Below, piece after piece: positions 22,586 through 34,571 of a stretch of 64,000 nucleotides of DNA. The position numbers and the translations under genes were made by a program. Position 1 is the first letter of the stretch, and each line of letters begins with the position of its first letter. Origin of the DNA: Lotus japonicus (taxonomy: Eukaryota > Streptophyta > Magnoliopsida > Fabales > Fabaceae); NCBI RefSeq assembly GCF_012489685.1, contig NC_080046.1:62052195-62116194 (forward strand), written 5' to 3'. The notes under the pieces are model-generated. The model worked only from the letters and a program-made list of their open reading frames with translations, was not told where the DNA came from and made no database searches.

Positions 22586-24229
22586 TTCCTAGAATTAACT
22601 AGTATATAATCTTAGTGGCATTTCCTATCATGGATTAACATGCTTATATCACAATCAAAATCTCTCCAACGGGAAGCATGTTAGGTGGAAGATTCAAAAG
22701 CTATAAAGTTTCAATACTACTTATGACCAAATTTATCGTGGAATCTGAGACCTCACTATCCTCAGCTAGCTAGTCTTTTTCTTTATTGCCACGGTATCCC
22801 ACAATGAGCCACAACACACTTGGTAGTTGGTAGATATTTGAGTTCCTTGAACATTTTATTAAGAGTTCGACCTCTGAACGGCGTATATGAAAAATAATTT
22901 ATTGGGAGAAACTTACTTGTTTATTTTGATCGCGAACCTCAAAAGGATTAGTCTCAACTAACTAGCCTTTGTGCTACATTACATGTCCATGATTTTGCAT
23001 ATGAGTAGCACGTACTAATTGTCATGTAATCAAATTTATATAAGACGCAATAGATTATATAAGTTTTTTTTTTTTTTGTCAAACAATAGATTATATATAT
23101 AAGTTGAATATGGCAATTGTCCGAGAATTACACCTGAAAACTTACCCATCTAATATTAAATCTGAATTTCCACTTTTTAGTTTTATAAAGTCTCATTATT
23201 ACATTTCACAAAGTTATGAGTTAAATCATATTGTGAGGTAGAGGTGTTCATTTAAAGCTGGTTAACCGAACCGTGCCCCAAATTGAACCGTACTGGATTG
23301 TTTAAAAAATAAAAATTGAACCATTTTCCAGTTCAGTAACCATACCACTAAATCCAATTCGGTTTGGAATCGAACCATTAAATCTAATTCGGTTCGATAA
23401 ACCTACACTAATTGAACCCAAACAAATTGAAACACTAAATCTACTTTTTTATTTTAAAAAGAGATTGAAATTAAGGTGGTTTTTACATATATGTTGGCAC
23501 CAATCTTGTATAAATGATGTATTTCAAGATAAAAAGTTAATGAAACTGGTGAGTTGGGATAAAAGTTTGTTCACATTATTCTTAACTGGTACCCTACTTG
23601 TGAGTTACATAAATGAAGAGGGTAGTCCATCCATTTCTTACAAAGCCAACTATTGAGCTGAGCTCAAAGGGTAGTAAAAACTCATAGTTTGCTATAAATT
23701 TCCAGCTACTTCAAATTGACATCAAGTGCTAGAGACGTGGATGCTTCAGTTTTCAAGAAATCAGAGCTTTGTGTTTTAGTTAGAACTTGGGAGTTGGGAG
23801 TATGTTAGGACAAAGGGCTGAAAATTGTTTGTGGCAATATTTTTTTTTTTGCCTACACGTGGTATTTCCAAATAATGGCCACTTCTGCTTGAAGTTTTCC
23901 AGGGCCACTATTACATTACATGAATATGTTGATTTCAGTGTACCTGCACTTTCTTGACTTCTAGCACCTCTGCTGTGGTTGCAACAGAATCAGGATAAGC
24001 ATCACTTATGGGACCAACTTGGTTTTCCATTATATAAATGTTGGCATTTTCTTTGGTACAAGCAAAAATTTTCTGGGTCAAATACAGGAGTGACATGTAC
24101 CAGTAGAAAAATTACACTTGGATTATGTATTAATAATATTGTGACTTCTTGAAACTTTGAATCAACCCTGTAGGTGTAGGTTTATTGTAATCATAAACTA
24201 ACCCAAAAACCTAACCTTGTGTTTTTCTA
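22586..24229. repeat. Gene 3 distal flank and AT-rich DNA
   Basis: Up to about 23220 the sequence matches the other transporter flanks (CCAACGGGAAGCATGTTAGG near 22668). From about 23230 to 23420 there are repeated inverted GAACC/GGTTC motifs of a small TE. No gene is supported in the rest. Confidence 0.45.
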
Positions 24230-24289
24230 ATCCAGTCCTTCTGTTACACTTGCACGCCTCTTCCACTCTCTTCTCCTCCCAGCACCGTT

Positions 24290-24822
24290 CATGCCACGTC
24301 TTCATCTCCGTCCGACCACCGCGGCGGAGGGTTAGAACGTTCCAAAATTTTCCCTTTTAATAAGAACCACAACCACCACCACCACCACCACCAATTTCCC
24401 CCTTCCCCTATTAATAACACCACCATCAGCAATTTCCAGATCTAACCGTCCCAATGCTACCACCGGTGGCTACGGCACCGTCTCTGCCACCACAACCCCG
24501 CAGCTATCAACCTCCAACCTCATCGCCACTCCCACTCTTGGCGTGAATTCCTCGACATCTCCGCCCCTACTCCTACGACGACGCCATGATCTGCCTCCGA
24601 CGTAATCTCAGCTACTTCCGCTTCAACTCCCGCGACGGTCCCCTCGTCGTCCTCAATCGAACCGTCGACGACAGGACCGTGCTCTGCGTTCTGGGCCTCG
24701 TCACCGTCGTCGGGCTTGTGTGGACCCACGTGGGCCTCAACGTGTTGGTGGCGCTGATCGTGTGCGTGGTCCTTGTGACAATGAAAGTGGGTTGCTTTCC
24801 GTTGTTGGAAGTCAGCCTCTGA
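24290..24822 (+). pseudogene. PRA1-family (prenylated Rab acceptor) pseudogene
   Basis: PRA1 proteins are small four-helix ER/Golgi membrane proteins that interact with Rab GTPases. Pieces in family order are GGYGTVSATT (near 24460), WREFLDIS (near 24538), [20 protein letters not shown] in another frame (24568-24627), then [20 protein letters not shown] and a hydrophobic C-terminal segment to 24822. The break after WREFLDIS needs a one-base frame change. The region that normally carries the first hydrophobic hairpin between YFRFN and PLVV is deleted, as is the segment between the N-terminal tail and WREF. There are no introns, as in many PRA1 genes. It is a dead, internally deleted copy with higher GC content than its surroundings. 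Confidence 0.75.
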
Positions 24823-25804
24823 GAACAAATTATACTCCGATTTGATTTCACACAAATATTGGGTATCAAAGAAGTTTTAGTTTTTCTGATTTGAAAAAGT
24901 TTTGGATTGTGGAGTTACTGGTCTAATGAAGATGAGGTAGAGTTCAGAGTTGGTTCCTTTGCTTTGAAAGGAAGCACCGACAACAATGACCAAGTATGTT
25001 GAATTTACTTTTGGGTATTCGATGACTCTTGTATTTTTTGATTCATGTTCTTGACATTCAAGCTGCTGATGCCCCCTTCGTTTATCCAGTGAGGATGGAA
25101 TTGTAACTGTGTATGGCAAAAAAATCATCAACATTGAATTGGAATTAGGTGTGTCTTATCAATTTCTGTTGGATAGATATGAGAGCAATTGGTGCGGTGG
25201 TTATGAGAAAGGGATTGTAGGTGATGTGGAGGTGGTTTGGCTGGGATTGATTCTTTGTAGTGGTTATGGGTGGTTTGGGGGTTGCTGTTGATGATGGATT
25301 GGGGTGGAGAATATGAGTCTGTGAATGACTATGTTTTACATACATAATTATTAAAAAAGGTGAGGTCATATTTAGTAAGCTAAAATTCAGTTAGGGTCAT
25401 AACGTAAATAGTGTAAAAAAGATCTCGTCAGCACTTATCATATTAAGTGTTCATGCATTATTGGTACACATCACTCCTATAACCTACACTCACCTCAATT
25501 TATGGGCACCCAAGCATGCACCATAAATGTTTATGATTAAAAGAAAAAATATACTCTTGTAATTAAGCCTGTCCATTCAAGCATGGTTCATATGTACATT
25601 AATTGTTTAATGTGGCATCATTAGCTCTTTTCTGTTTTTCTATTTTTGGAAATTGATTGTAAATTTCTGAGCACTTGTGATTTTGTTTGAACTACTAAGG
25701 CTTTGATATATATATGTATTCGGTTGAATTTTCGAGCTTTGTGCATAATATGATCCCATTTACAAGTTGCTTGCAATCCAAATATTAAACCGCTACTCTT
25801 TCTT
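24823..25804. other. Gene-free stretch
   Basis: AT-rich DNA after the PRA1 pseudogene, possibly including decayed 3' sequence of the parent gene. Short ORFs on both strands overlap each other without coding character. Nothing else was seen. Confidence 0.4.
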
Positions 25805-26215
25805 GGTGTTGGGGTTGATTGCAATGTAAGTCCCACATTGCTAATGAAGAAGGAAAAAGATCAAGTTATGCGGTCCAAGACTATATATAGGGATCTTAGA
25901 CTCCTTGTTTCAACACACCAAAAACACCAAAGATATAGCACCTGAAAACACTTTAAGTTTATATTTGTGTTTTTTTTTTCTCTTATGCTCTTGTTTTAGA
26001 GTATTGTGAGATGTAGTTCAAATATTTACTTTGGAGAGTATGGGTGTAATGGGGTTATCGGGTGGTTAAGAGTGAAGTCTATGTGTTGTAATAATTTTCA
26101 CATAGTGTTTATTCGCTGGTTGTCGGTTTTGACAACGGTCGTGGTTTTTCTTCGATTTTGGAGTTTCCACATTATATTCTTGTGTTGTTGATTGCGTTCC
26201 TGGTTTATTTACTTC
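25805..26215 (+). mobile_element. Solo or truncated Copia-type LTR
   Basis: The stretch begins TGTTGGGGTTGATTGCAATG with GTAAGTCCCACATTG, has a TATA box (GACTATATATAGGG) and ends with phrases typical of plant Copia LTRs: TTGTAATAATTTTCACATAG, GGTTTTGACAACGGTCGTGG and TTGATTGCGTTCCTGGTTTA. No internal retrotransposon region follows. Instead, the transporter flank resumes at about 26225 (CCTTAATCTTTCACATTGAA, matching 3158). The exact ends were not fixed. Confidence 0.55.
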
Positions 26216-26829
26216 TCCAGCTGTGAGGCATGCCTTAATCTTTCACATTGAAATATACTCTAATTAATACTAATTACATTTTAATTAAGTGTTCAATCAA
26301 ACTAAGATATATGCTTGGAACATACACTTGGTCTTGATCTTATAACAATATCTGTTCCTCCTAACAAGTAGTTGTATAAATTTTTGGAGATTCGTATTAG
26401 AGTTTACAAATCCAAGTAAATCTTGATAAAACTTGGGCAAATCTAAATATAATCATCGAGTTTTTTTTGTTTTGTTCAATAATCATGGAGTTTACAAGAT
26501 TTTCCCAAGGGGGTTTCCTGGTAAGGTTTTAATGAGGTATGATTTATATAATCTTTCTCCTTGGAGCTTGGAGGGGTGGGTGGTGGGTTATTCAGATAGT
26601 AGGAGGATCATTGGTGTAGTTTCTGTTACAGTTGCCACACTTAAATCTTTTTTTTCCCTTTTTTTCTATTTGTATTGGGTTGAAATATCTCTTGTACTTC
26701 ATTTCAATATATATTATATTGCCTATAAAATAAACAACTTGTATAAATATCTAAGTTTTTTGGGCTCTTTTCCTTGGTCCAATGATCAAATTCCTAACAA
26801 GCCCAAACCCATTCTACATATTCTGTTAT
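26216..26829. repeat. Last piece of transporter flank and left edge of the tandem array
   Basis: Matches to the gene 1 flank run to about 26370 (CCTCCTAACAAGTAGTTG). Beyond this a T-rich 152-codon open frame (26433-26891) leads into the first LINE remnant; it lacks domain features and is probably chance. Confidence 0.45.
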
Positions 26830-27311
26830 TCAAAGGATGTTCTAAATGGGCGAATGACTCGCACGCCTTTAATAGGTGGTTCCCTTGCTAACACTGAATT
26901 GTGAGGATGTTTGGACCTGGTCGAGTAATCCAAAGGGAAACTATTCAGTCAAAGATGTGTTTGCTTAGCTCAGTGCAGGTATCGGGAGGAGGTTGATGAT
27001 GACCACTAGCGTGGTTATGGGAATTGAAAATTCCATAGAAGGTTTACATTTTTCTTTGGGTTGCGCCTCATAACTCCTTGTAGGTGAATGCGTATCGGTT
27101 GGGTTGGATTCTCTCAGCATCACAAGAGTGTACGAGATGCTCTGCTACTATTGAGGACTCTCGTCACTGCCTTCAGGATTGTCCACGTTCAAAGGAAATG
27201 CAGTTGAGATTAGGAGCCCTAAACTGGTGTGATTTTATGCAGCAAGATTTTGAGTCTTCAAATTACATTGTCGAGTCTAATCCATTGGAAGCAAGATTTA
27301 ATTTGCAATAG
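26830..27311 (+). pseudogene. LINE reverse-transcriptase C-terminal (zf-RVT) remnant, unit 1
   Basis: The frame is broken upstream, but 27084-27311 stays open and reads CTRCSATIEDSRHCLQDCPR, the zinc-knuckle-like zf-RVT region found at the end of plant LINE polyproteins. Upstream pieces (KIP.KVYIFLWVAPHNS) are in the same frame but interrupted by stops. No functional reverse transcriptase remains. Confidence 0.75.
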
Positions 27312-28353
27312 GTGATTGTCAAGTAATTTTGATTCTCTGAATTACATAAGCGAGTCTAAATCATGACTTTTCGATTCCATTATTACATGATGTGTGAATC
27401 ATAGCTTTTCGTTGCAACCACAAGTCCAATGGATCTTGACACATGGTTCTTGATTTGTCTTTCATCTTTGTGTCGAAGTACCAACATGGTCTGTTTTTAG
27501 GTTACAAATGTGTTCATTTTCAGCCAGGTTCCATAAGTGGTTAATTAGAGAAAGTAAAGGAGATTATTATGCATGTTTTTTGGAGGGTCAGTAAATAGTT
27601 AATCCCAACCATTATTTTGGAGATGTGGAGTAATGTTATCCCTCCTCATTGATTAATGGCATAACTCTCTAGTTCATTGATGGTTTTCCCACTTTTAGCC
27701 CAAATAGAAAAGAATTTTGTTTTTCAATGCATTTTAAGCACATCCTTTTAACCAAAAAAGTACGAATTAATCCCACAAAACTCTTACTTATTAAATAAGC
27801 AGTAAAGAGGAATTTTCATAAGAATTCATCAATGAATTAAAATATATATATAAATACATAAAATATTAATATTCCAAATTATAATTCTTCCTAATCAAAA
27901 CAACATAATAAAATTTCTATTATAAATTGATGACCAAGAGTAATAGAACAATAAATACAATTTCATAAAAAAAATGATGAAAATAATAATAATATATACT
28001 TTCATAAAAATTGACGTGATAAGAATATTGTCCGAATACTTCTACAAGCACAATGTCACAGTGTTTCTACTTTCTGCTTTTACATTAGTTATCGACGCAA
28101 AATTTCCAAGGTACTACTTGCTCATTACAAAAACATGATCGATCATCAAACAACATTAGGAAACAAGCCCAATATCAATATTCCATATACATCTGAGGTC
28201 ACCCTTGCATAACAAATGATAACATTTTGGATACATGATCAGTAAAAAGGAAATATACAGAAATTACTCAAAGCATCATACCTTAAAATAAGCCATTAAT
28301 ATCTGAAAAACATCAACGAGAAGATCAAGTTCTCTTCCCTGCAATTGTTCTTA

Positions 28354-28479
28354 GCATCATGGTACCGGTTTTTATAACTTTTTCAACTTGATCAGGTCGA
28401 GCACTCAAAAATAATGCCTGATTATAAAGCGTTCAACCTGATCGACTAGATAATGTTCAAAAACCCGAAACCATGACGC
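28354..28479 (-). ncRNA. MIRNA-like hairpin, unit 1
   Basis: An imperfect stem-loop of about 126 nt. The arms GCATCATGGT...TTTTT and AAAAA...ACCATGACGC pair, then a second block around ACTTGATCAGGT pairs with ACCTGATCGACTAG, with small bulges and a short AT-rich loop. Read on minus, the second arm carries GCTCGACCTGATCAAGTTGA, identical in all five units. The first arm differs from units 2-5 at about nine positions yet still pairs. The promoter-like block lies about 230 nt upstream on the same strand. Confidence 0.4.
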
Positions 28480-28710
28480 AAATAAACAAACTACAAGGAA
28501 GGGAGCTTGATGACTCGTTGTTTTGGACCACTAGTTTTTCATCTTCAGTTGTCTAATTGAACAATAAGGGGGCGAATGAAAGGTCAAGAAAGAGAGAATG
28601 AGTGGAGAAGAGGGGTTTGCTATAGTAGTGGTTGAGAAAAAAAGAGGAGAAAGACAATGATGAACATCTTATGTTGCGCGGCTGAGATACAATGTGTATG
28701 GGAATGTTTA

Positions 28711-28754
28711 GGTTATATAGCGGTGCTGTGAGACCCTAAATCATCATTGGGCCT
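28711..28754 (-). promoter_or_regulatory. Promoter-like block, unit 1
   Basis: On minus: AGGCCCA, then TTTAGGGTCTC (a telo-box with one change), then GCTATATAACC as TATA box. Placement relative to the hairpin is as in the other units. Confidence 0.45.
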
Positions 28755-29299
28755 ACTTCTTTAAGCACATATTGAACGGGCTTTCAATTTTCAATGTTTT
28801 TAAAAGCACCATTTAAAAAAAAATGAATTTATCCCAAAATATTTATGTCATTAAATAGAAAGTCAAAAAGGAGAATTTAATTTAATATTTTTTAATTTTA
28901 CCTTTGACCAAAAATATTGGATTTTCCCACAAAAGCTGTCTCATTAAATAGGTGATCAAAGGATTAAAAATTCATCAATGAATTAAAAATATATAAAATT
29001 AAATACACATAATTTTAGAAAATATTATCATTTCAAAAAAATGAAACTTTTAAAAATTTTCAAATAAAAAAAGAAAGTAATGACCTCCCTTTGCTCAATA
29101 TCAAAACGCTTCACTCTTTGATTCTCTTTCTAGTTAGGGGATGGGAGCACTTCACTCTTGTACAAGGATTGGAGTGGGTTTGGTATCCTTGCAAACCAGA
29201 TCCCCTTTGTTCATATATTAGATACCAATCTCAACCTCGAGGATCTGATTCGTGATGATCAATGGTACGTGGAATAGCTATATGCATCCATCTCTCACG

Positions 29300-29755
29300 A
29301 ATGGCTCGCACGCCCTTACCAGGTGGTTATCGTGCTAACACTGAATCGTGAGGATGCTTGGACCTAGTTGAGTAATCCAAAGGGCTGATATTTTGTAAAG
29401 GATGTGTATGCTTGGCTTCAATGCATGGATCACGAGGAGGTTGATAACCACTGGCAATGGTTGTGGAAATTGAAAATTCTAGAGAAGGTTCGCATTTTTC
29501 TTTGGGTTTCACCTTATAACTCCTTCAAGGTGAACACATATCGGTTGTGTTGCAATCTCTTGGCATCACCGGAGTGTACGAGATGCTCTGCTAATATTGA
29601 GGACTCTCTTCACTGCCTCTGAGATTGTCCACATTCAAAGGAAATCTAGTTGAAATTAGGAGTCTTGCATTGGCGTGATTTTATGTAGCGAGATTTTGAG
29701 CCTCCAAATTACATAATGGAGTTTAATCTATTTGAAGCAAGGTTTAATTTGTGAT
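29300..29755 (+). pseudogene. LINE zf-RVT remnant, unit 2
   Basis: The frame reads KDVYAWLQ, LWKLKILEKVRIFLWVSPYN and CTRCSANIEDSLHCL, then a stop where CLRDCP is expected (CTC TGA GAT TGT). Further stops follow at the usual Trp (IW) and at the end of the domain. The same stops are present in units 3-5, so the LINE was already dead when the unit began to multiply. Confidence 0.8.
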
Positions 29756-30763
29756 AGGTGATTGTCAAGTATTTTTGATTCTCCGAATTACAAAAGTGAG
29801 TATAAATCATGAATTTTTTATTCCATTTTTACGTGGTGTTCGAATTAAATCTTTTTGTTGATGTCCTAAGTCCAATGGATCTCGACGCATGGTCTAGATA
29901 TGTCTTCCATCTTTGTGTCGAGGTACCAACATGATCCTTTTTTAGGTTACAAACGTATTCTTTTCCAATCAGTTTCCGAAAGTAGTTAATTAGAGATATT
30001 AAAGGAGATTAATATGGATATTTTTGGAAAGTAGAAAGATATCTAAACCATTAATTTGGAGTAACTTAAGAGAGTTACTCTAGGAGTAACTTGATCCTTC
30101 CTCATACATTAATGACATGAAGCTCTAGTTTATTGATGGGCTTTCTCGCTTTAAGCCGAAATAGAAAATAATTTTGTTTTTCAATGTTTTTTAAGAGCGA
30201 CATTTTGAAATCCCACAAAATTCTTACTCATTAAATAAGCAGTAAAGGATAATTTAAAAAAAAAATCATCCATGAATTTAAATACATATAAATAAAAATA
30301 TATTAATGTTACAAATTATAATTCTTCCTAATTAAAAAGACATAATAAATTTTCTATTGCAGATTAATGACCAAGAGTAATAAATCAATGAATACAATTT
30401 CCTAAAAAAGAAATGTTGAAAAAAATAACATACATTCATAAAAAAAGTGACATGTTAAAAACAGTGACTGAATACTACAACACACACAATGTTACTACCT
30501 ACTACCTTTACACTAAAATTTCAGGGTACTAGTTGCTCCTTCCAAACACACGATCGATCAAACAACACTAGGAAACAAGCCCAATATCAGTGTCACATAT
30601 ACATCCGAGGTCACCCCTGCATAAAAAATCATAACATTTTGGATACATGATCAGTAAAAAGAGAAATATAGAAATTACTCAAAGCATCATACCCTAAAAT
30701 AAGCCATTATTATATGAAAAAATACCGATGAAAGATCAAGATTTCTTCCATGAAGTTGTTCTT

Positions 30764-30889
30764 AGCACCATGATATGAGTTTATAACTTTTTCAACTTGA
30801 TCAGGTCGAGCGCCCTGAATTAATGCCTGATTTTAGTGTGCTCGGCCAGATCAAGTGGAAAATGTTCCAAAACTCATTATCATGATGCT
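30764..30889 (-). ncRNA. MIRNA-like hairpin, unit 2
   Basis: A stem-loop with arms AGCACCATGATATGAGTTTA and ...AAACTCATTATCATGATGCT, the stem continuing through CAACTTGATCAGGTCGAGC against GCTCGGCCAGATCAAGTGG. The stem is close to 55 bp with few mismatches and an AT-rich terminal loop. Minus-strand reading puts the invariant arm GCTCGACCTGATCAAGTTGA on the 3' side. No protein frame crosses it. Confidence 0.5.
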
Positions 30890-31115
30890 AAAAACAAACT
30901 TCAAGGAAGGGAGCTTGATCACTGCCTAGACCACTATTTTTTCAACATCGGCTGTTTGCTTGAACAATAAGTTGATAAATGAAAGGTCGAGAAAGAGAGA
31001 ATGAGTGGAGAAGAGGGGTTTGCTCTAGTAGTGGCTGGGAAAGTATGATGAGAAAGACAATGAGGAACAGCTTATGTTGCGCAGCTGAGATACAATGTGT
31101 AGGGGAATGTTTAGG

Positions 31116-31157
31116 TTATATAGCGGTGGTGTGAAACCCTAAATCCTCACTGGGCCT
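31116..31157 (-). promoter_or_regulatory. Promoter-like block, unit 2
   Basis: On minus: AGGCCCA (site II-like), TTTAGGGTTT (telo-box) and GCTATATAACC (TATA), spaced as in many plant Pol II promoters. A transcript starting about 30 nt downstream would meet the hairpin about 200 nt later. Confidence 0.5.
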
Positions 31158-31699
31158 ACTTCTTTAAGCCCCTATTGAACGGGCTTTCAATTTTCAATGT
31201 TTTTAAAAGCACCATTTAAAAAAATTGAATTTATCCCAAAATCTTTATGTCATTAAATAGAAAGTCAAAACGGATAATTTAATTTAATATTTTTTAATTT
31301 TACCTTTGACCAAAAATATTGGATTTTCCCTCAAAAGCTGTCTCATTAAATAGGTGGTCAAAGGATTAAAAATTCATCAATGAATTAAAAATATATAAAA
31401 TTAAATACACATAATTTTAGAAAATATTATCATTTCAAAAAAATGACACTTTTAAAAATTTTCAAATAAAAAAAGAAAGTAATGACCTCCCTTTGCTCAA
31501 TATCAAAACGCTTCACTCTTTGATTCTCTTTCTAGTTAGGGGATGGGAGCACTTCACTCTTGTACAAGGATTGGAGTGGGTTTGGTATCCTTGCAAACCA
31601 GATCCCCTTTGTTCATATATTAGATACCAATCTCAACCTCGAGGATCTGATTCGTGATGATCAATGGTACGTGGAATAGCTATATGCATCCATCTCTCA

Positions 31700-32157
31700 C
31701 GAATGGCTCGCACGCCCTTACCAGGTGGTTCTCGTGCTAACACTGAATCGTGAGGATGTTTGGACCTAGTTGAGTAATCCAAAGGGCTGATATTTTGTAA
31801 AGGATGGGTATGCTTGGCTTCAATGCATGGATCACGAGGAGGTTGATAACCACTGGCAATGGTTGTGGAAATTGAAAATTCTAGAGAAGGTTCGCATTTT
31901 TCTTTGGGTTTCACCTTATAACTCCTTCAAGGTGAACACATATCGGTTGTGTTGCAATCTCTTGGCATCACCGGAGTGTACGAGATGCTCTGCTAATATT
32001 GAGGACTCTCTTCACTACCTCTGAGATTGTCCACATTCAAAGGAAATCTAGTTGAAATTAGGAGCCTTGCATTGGCGTGATTTTATGTAGCGAGATTTTG
32101 AGCCTCCAAATTACATAATCGAGTTTAATCTATTTGAAGCAAGGTTTAATTTGTGAT
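31700..32157 (+). pseudogene. LINE zf-RVT remnant, unit 3
   Basis: Same broken frame as unit 2, with LHYL in place of LHCL, which removes one of the zinc-knuckle-type cysteines. Confidence 0.8.
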
Positions 32158-33179
32158 AGGTGATTGTCAAGTATTTTTGATTCTCATTTTTGATTCTCCG
32201 AATAACAAAAGTGAGTCTAAATCATGAATTTTTTATTCCATTTTTACGTGGTGTTCGAATTAAATCTTTTTGTTGTTGTCCCAAGTCCAATGGATCTCGA
32301 CACATAGTCTTGATATGTCTTCCATCTTTGTGTCGAGGTACCAACATGATCATTTTTTAGGTTACAAACGTATTCTTTTCCAATCAGTTTCTGAAAGTAG
32401 TTAATTAGAGATATTAAAGGAGATTGTTATGGATATTTTTGGAAAGTAGAAAGATATCTAAACCATTAATTTGGAGTAACTTAAGAGAGTTACTCTGGGA
32501 GTAACTTGATCGTTCCTCATACATTAATGACATGAAGCTCTAGTTTATTGATGGGCTTTCTCACTTTAAGCCGAAATAGAAAATAATTTTGTTTTTCAAT
32601 GTTTTTTAAGAGCGACATTTTGAAATCCCACAAAATTCTTACCCATTAAATAAGCAGTAAAGGATAATTTAAAAAAAAAAATCATCCATGAATTTAAATA
32701 CATATAAATGAAAATATATTAATGTTACAAATTATAATTCTTCCTAATTAAAATGACATAATAAATTTTCTATTGTAGATTAATGACCAAGAGTAATAAA
32801 TCAATGAATACAATTTCATAAAAAAGAAATGTTGAAAAAAATAACATACATTCATAAAAAAAGTGACATGTTAAAAACAGTGACTGAATACTACAACACG
32901 CACAATGTTACTACCTACTACCTTTACACTAAAATTTCAGGGTACTAGTTGCTCCTTCCAAACACACGATCGATCAAACAACACTAGGAAACAAGCCCAA
33001 TATCAGTCTCACATATACATCCGAGGTCACCCCTGAATAAAAAATCATAACATTTTGGATACATGATCAGTAAAAAGTGAAATATAGAAATTACTCAAAG
33101 CATCATACCCTAAAATAAGTCATTATTATATGAAAAAATACCGATGAAAGATCAAGATTTCTTCCATGAAGTTGTTCTT

Positions 33180-33305
33180 AGCACCATGATATGAGTTTAT
33201 AACTTTTTCAACTTGATCAGGTCGAGCGCCCTGAATTAATGCCTGATTTTAGTGTGCTCGGCCTGATCAAGTGGAAAATGTTCCAAAACTCATTATCATG
33301 ATGCT
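33180..33305 (-). ncRNA. MIRNA-like hairpin, unit 3
   Basis: As unit 2, but the passenger-side arm reads GCTCGGCCTGATCAAGTGG: one A to T change turns a mismatch into a pair, so the core CTTGATCAGG/CCTGATCAAG is perfectly paired in this unit. Confidence 0.5.
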
Positions 33306-33531
33306 AAAAACAAACTTCAAGGAAGGGAGCTTGATCACTGCCTAGACCACTATTTTATCATCTTCGGTTGTTTGCTTGAACAATAAGGTGATAAATGAAA
33401 GGTCGAGAAAGAGAGAATGAGTGGAGAGGAGGGGTTTGCTCTAGTAGTGGCTGGGAAAGTATGATGAGAAAGACAATGAGGAACAGCTTATGTTGCACAG
33501 CTGAGATACAATGTGTAGGGGAATGTTTAGG

Positions 33532-33573
33532 TTATATAGCGGTGGTGTGAAACCCTAAATCCTCATTGGGCCT
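33532..33573 (-). promoter_or_regulatory. Promoter-like block, unit 3
   Basis: AGGCCCA, TTTAGGGTTT and GCTATATAACC on minus, same spacing as unit 2. Confidence 0.5.
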
Positions 33574-34104
33574 ACTTCTTTAAGCCCATATTGAACGGGC
33601 TTTCAATTTTTAATGTTTTTAAAAGCACCATTTAAAAAAATGAATTTATCCCAAAATCTTTATGTCTTTAAATAGAAAGTCAAAAAGGAGAATTTAATTT
33701 AATATTTTTTAATTTTACCTTTGACCAAAAATATTGGATTTTCCCTCAAAAGCTGTCTCATTAAATAGGTGGTCAAAGGATTAAAAATTCATCAATGAAT
33801 TAAAAATATATAAAATTAAATACACATAATTTTAGAAAATATTATCATTTCAAAAAAATGACACTTTTAAAAATTTTCAAACAAAAAAAGAAAGTAATGA
33901 CCTCCCTTTGCTCAATATCAAAACGCTTCACTCTTTGATTCTCTTTCCAGTTAGGGGATGGGAGCACTTCACTCTTGTACAAGGATTGGAGTGGGTTTGG
34001 TATCCTTGCAAACCAGATCCCCTTTGTTCATATATTAGATACCAATCTCAACCTCGAGGATCTGATTCGTGATGATCAATGGTACGTGGAATAGCTATAT
34101 GCAT

Positions 34105-34571
34105 CCATCTCTCACGAATGGCTCGCACGCCCTTACCAGGTGGTTCTCGTGCTAACACTGAATCGTGAGGATGTTTGGACCTAGTTGAGTAATCCAAAGG
34201 GCTGCTATTTTGTAAAGGATGTGTATGCTTGGCTTCAATGCATGGATCACGAGGAGGTTGATAACCACTGGCAATGGTTGTGGAAATTGAAAATTCTAGA
34301 GAAGGTTCGCATTTTTCTTTGGGTTGCACCTTATAACTCTTTCAAGGTGAACACATATCGGTTGTGTTGCAATCTCTTGGCATCACCGGAGTGTACGAGA
34401 TGCTCTGCTAATATTGAGGACTCTCTTCACTGCCTCTGAGATTGTCCACATTCAAAGGGAATCTAGTTGAAATTAGGAGCCTTGCATTGGCGTGATTTTA
34501 TGTAGCGAGATTTTGAGCCTCCAAATTACATAACCGAGTTTAATCTATTTGAAGCAAGGTTTAATTTGTGA
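34105..34571 (+). pseudogene. LINE zf-RVT remnant, unit 4
   Basis: The longest surviving frame in the array (34185-34439): SNPKGCYFVKDVYAWLQ, LWKLKILEKVRIFLWVAPYN and CTRCSANIEDSLHCL, then the shared stop. Confidence 0.8.

Larger units (their letters stand above)
26830..29081. repeat. Array unit 1, the diverged copy
   Basis: It carries the same order as units 2-5: LINE remnant on plus, AT-rich spacer, hairpin and promoter-like block on minus. There are many substitutions and small gaps, so it is the oldest copy. Its spacer lacks the GAGTAACTTAAGAGAGTTAC block as it appears in units 2-5. Confidence 0.85.
29082..31483. repeat. Array unit 2, about 2402 bp
   Basis: The unit starts at GACCTCCCTTTGCTCAATAT and repeats nearly base for base in units 3-5. 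Contents in order: LINE remnant (plus), AT-rich spacer with GAGTAACTTAAGAGAGTTAC, hairpin and promoter-like block (minus), then an AT-rich run into the next unit. Confidence 0.95.
31484..33898. repeat. Array unit 3, about 2415 bp
   Basis: Nearly identical to unit 2. It has a short extra direct repeat (TTTTTGATTCTC twice near 32176-32199) that accounts for most of its extra length. Confidence 0.95.

Noticed and set aside
24520..24869. Minus-strand ORFs of 111 and 85 codons
   Set aside because: They are antisense to the PRA1 pseudogene, whose plus-strand frames have clear family motifs.
26433..26891. 152-codon plus-strand ORF at the left of the array
   Set aside because: T-rich, no domain, and its end overlaps the LINE remnant frame. 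Probably chance.
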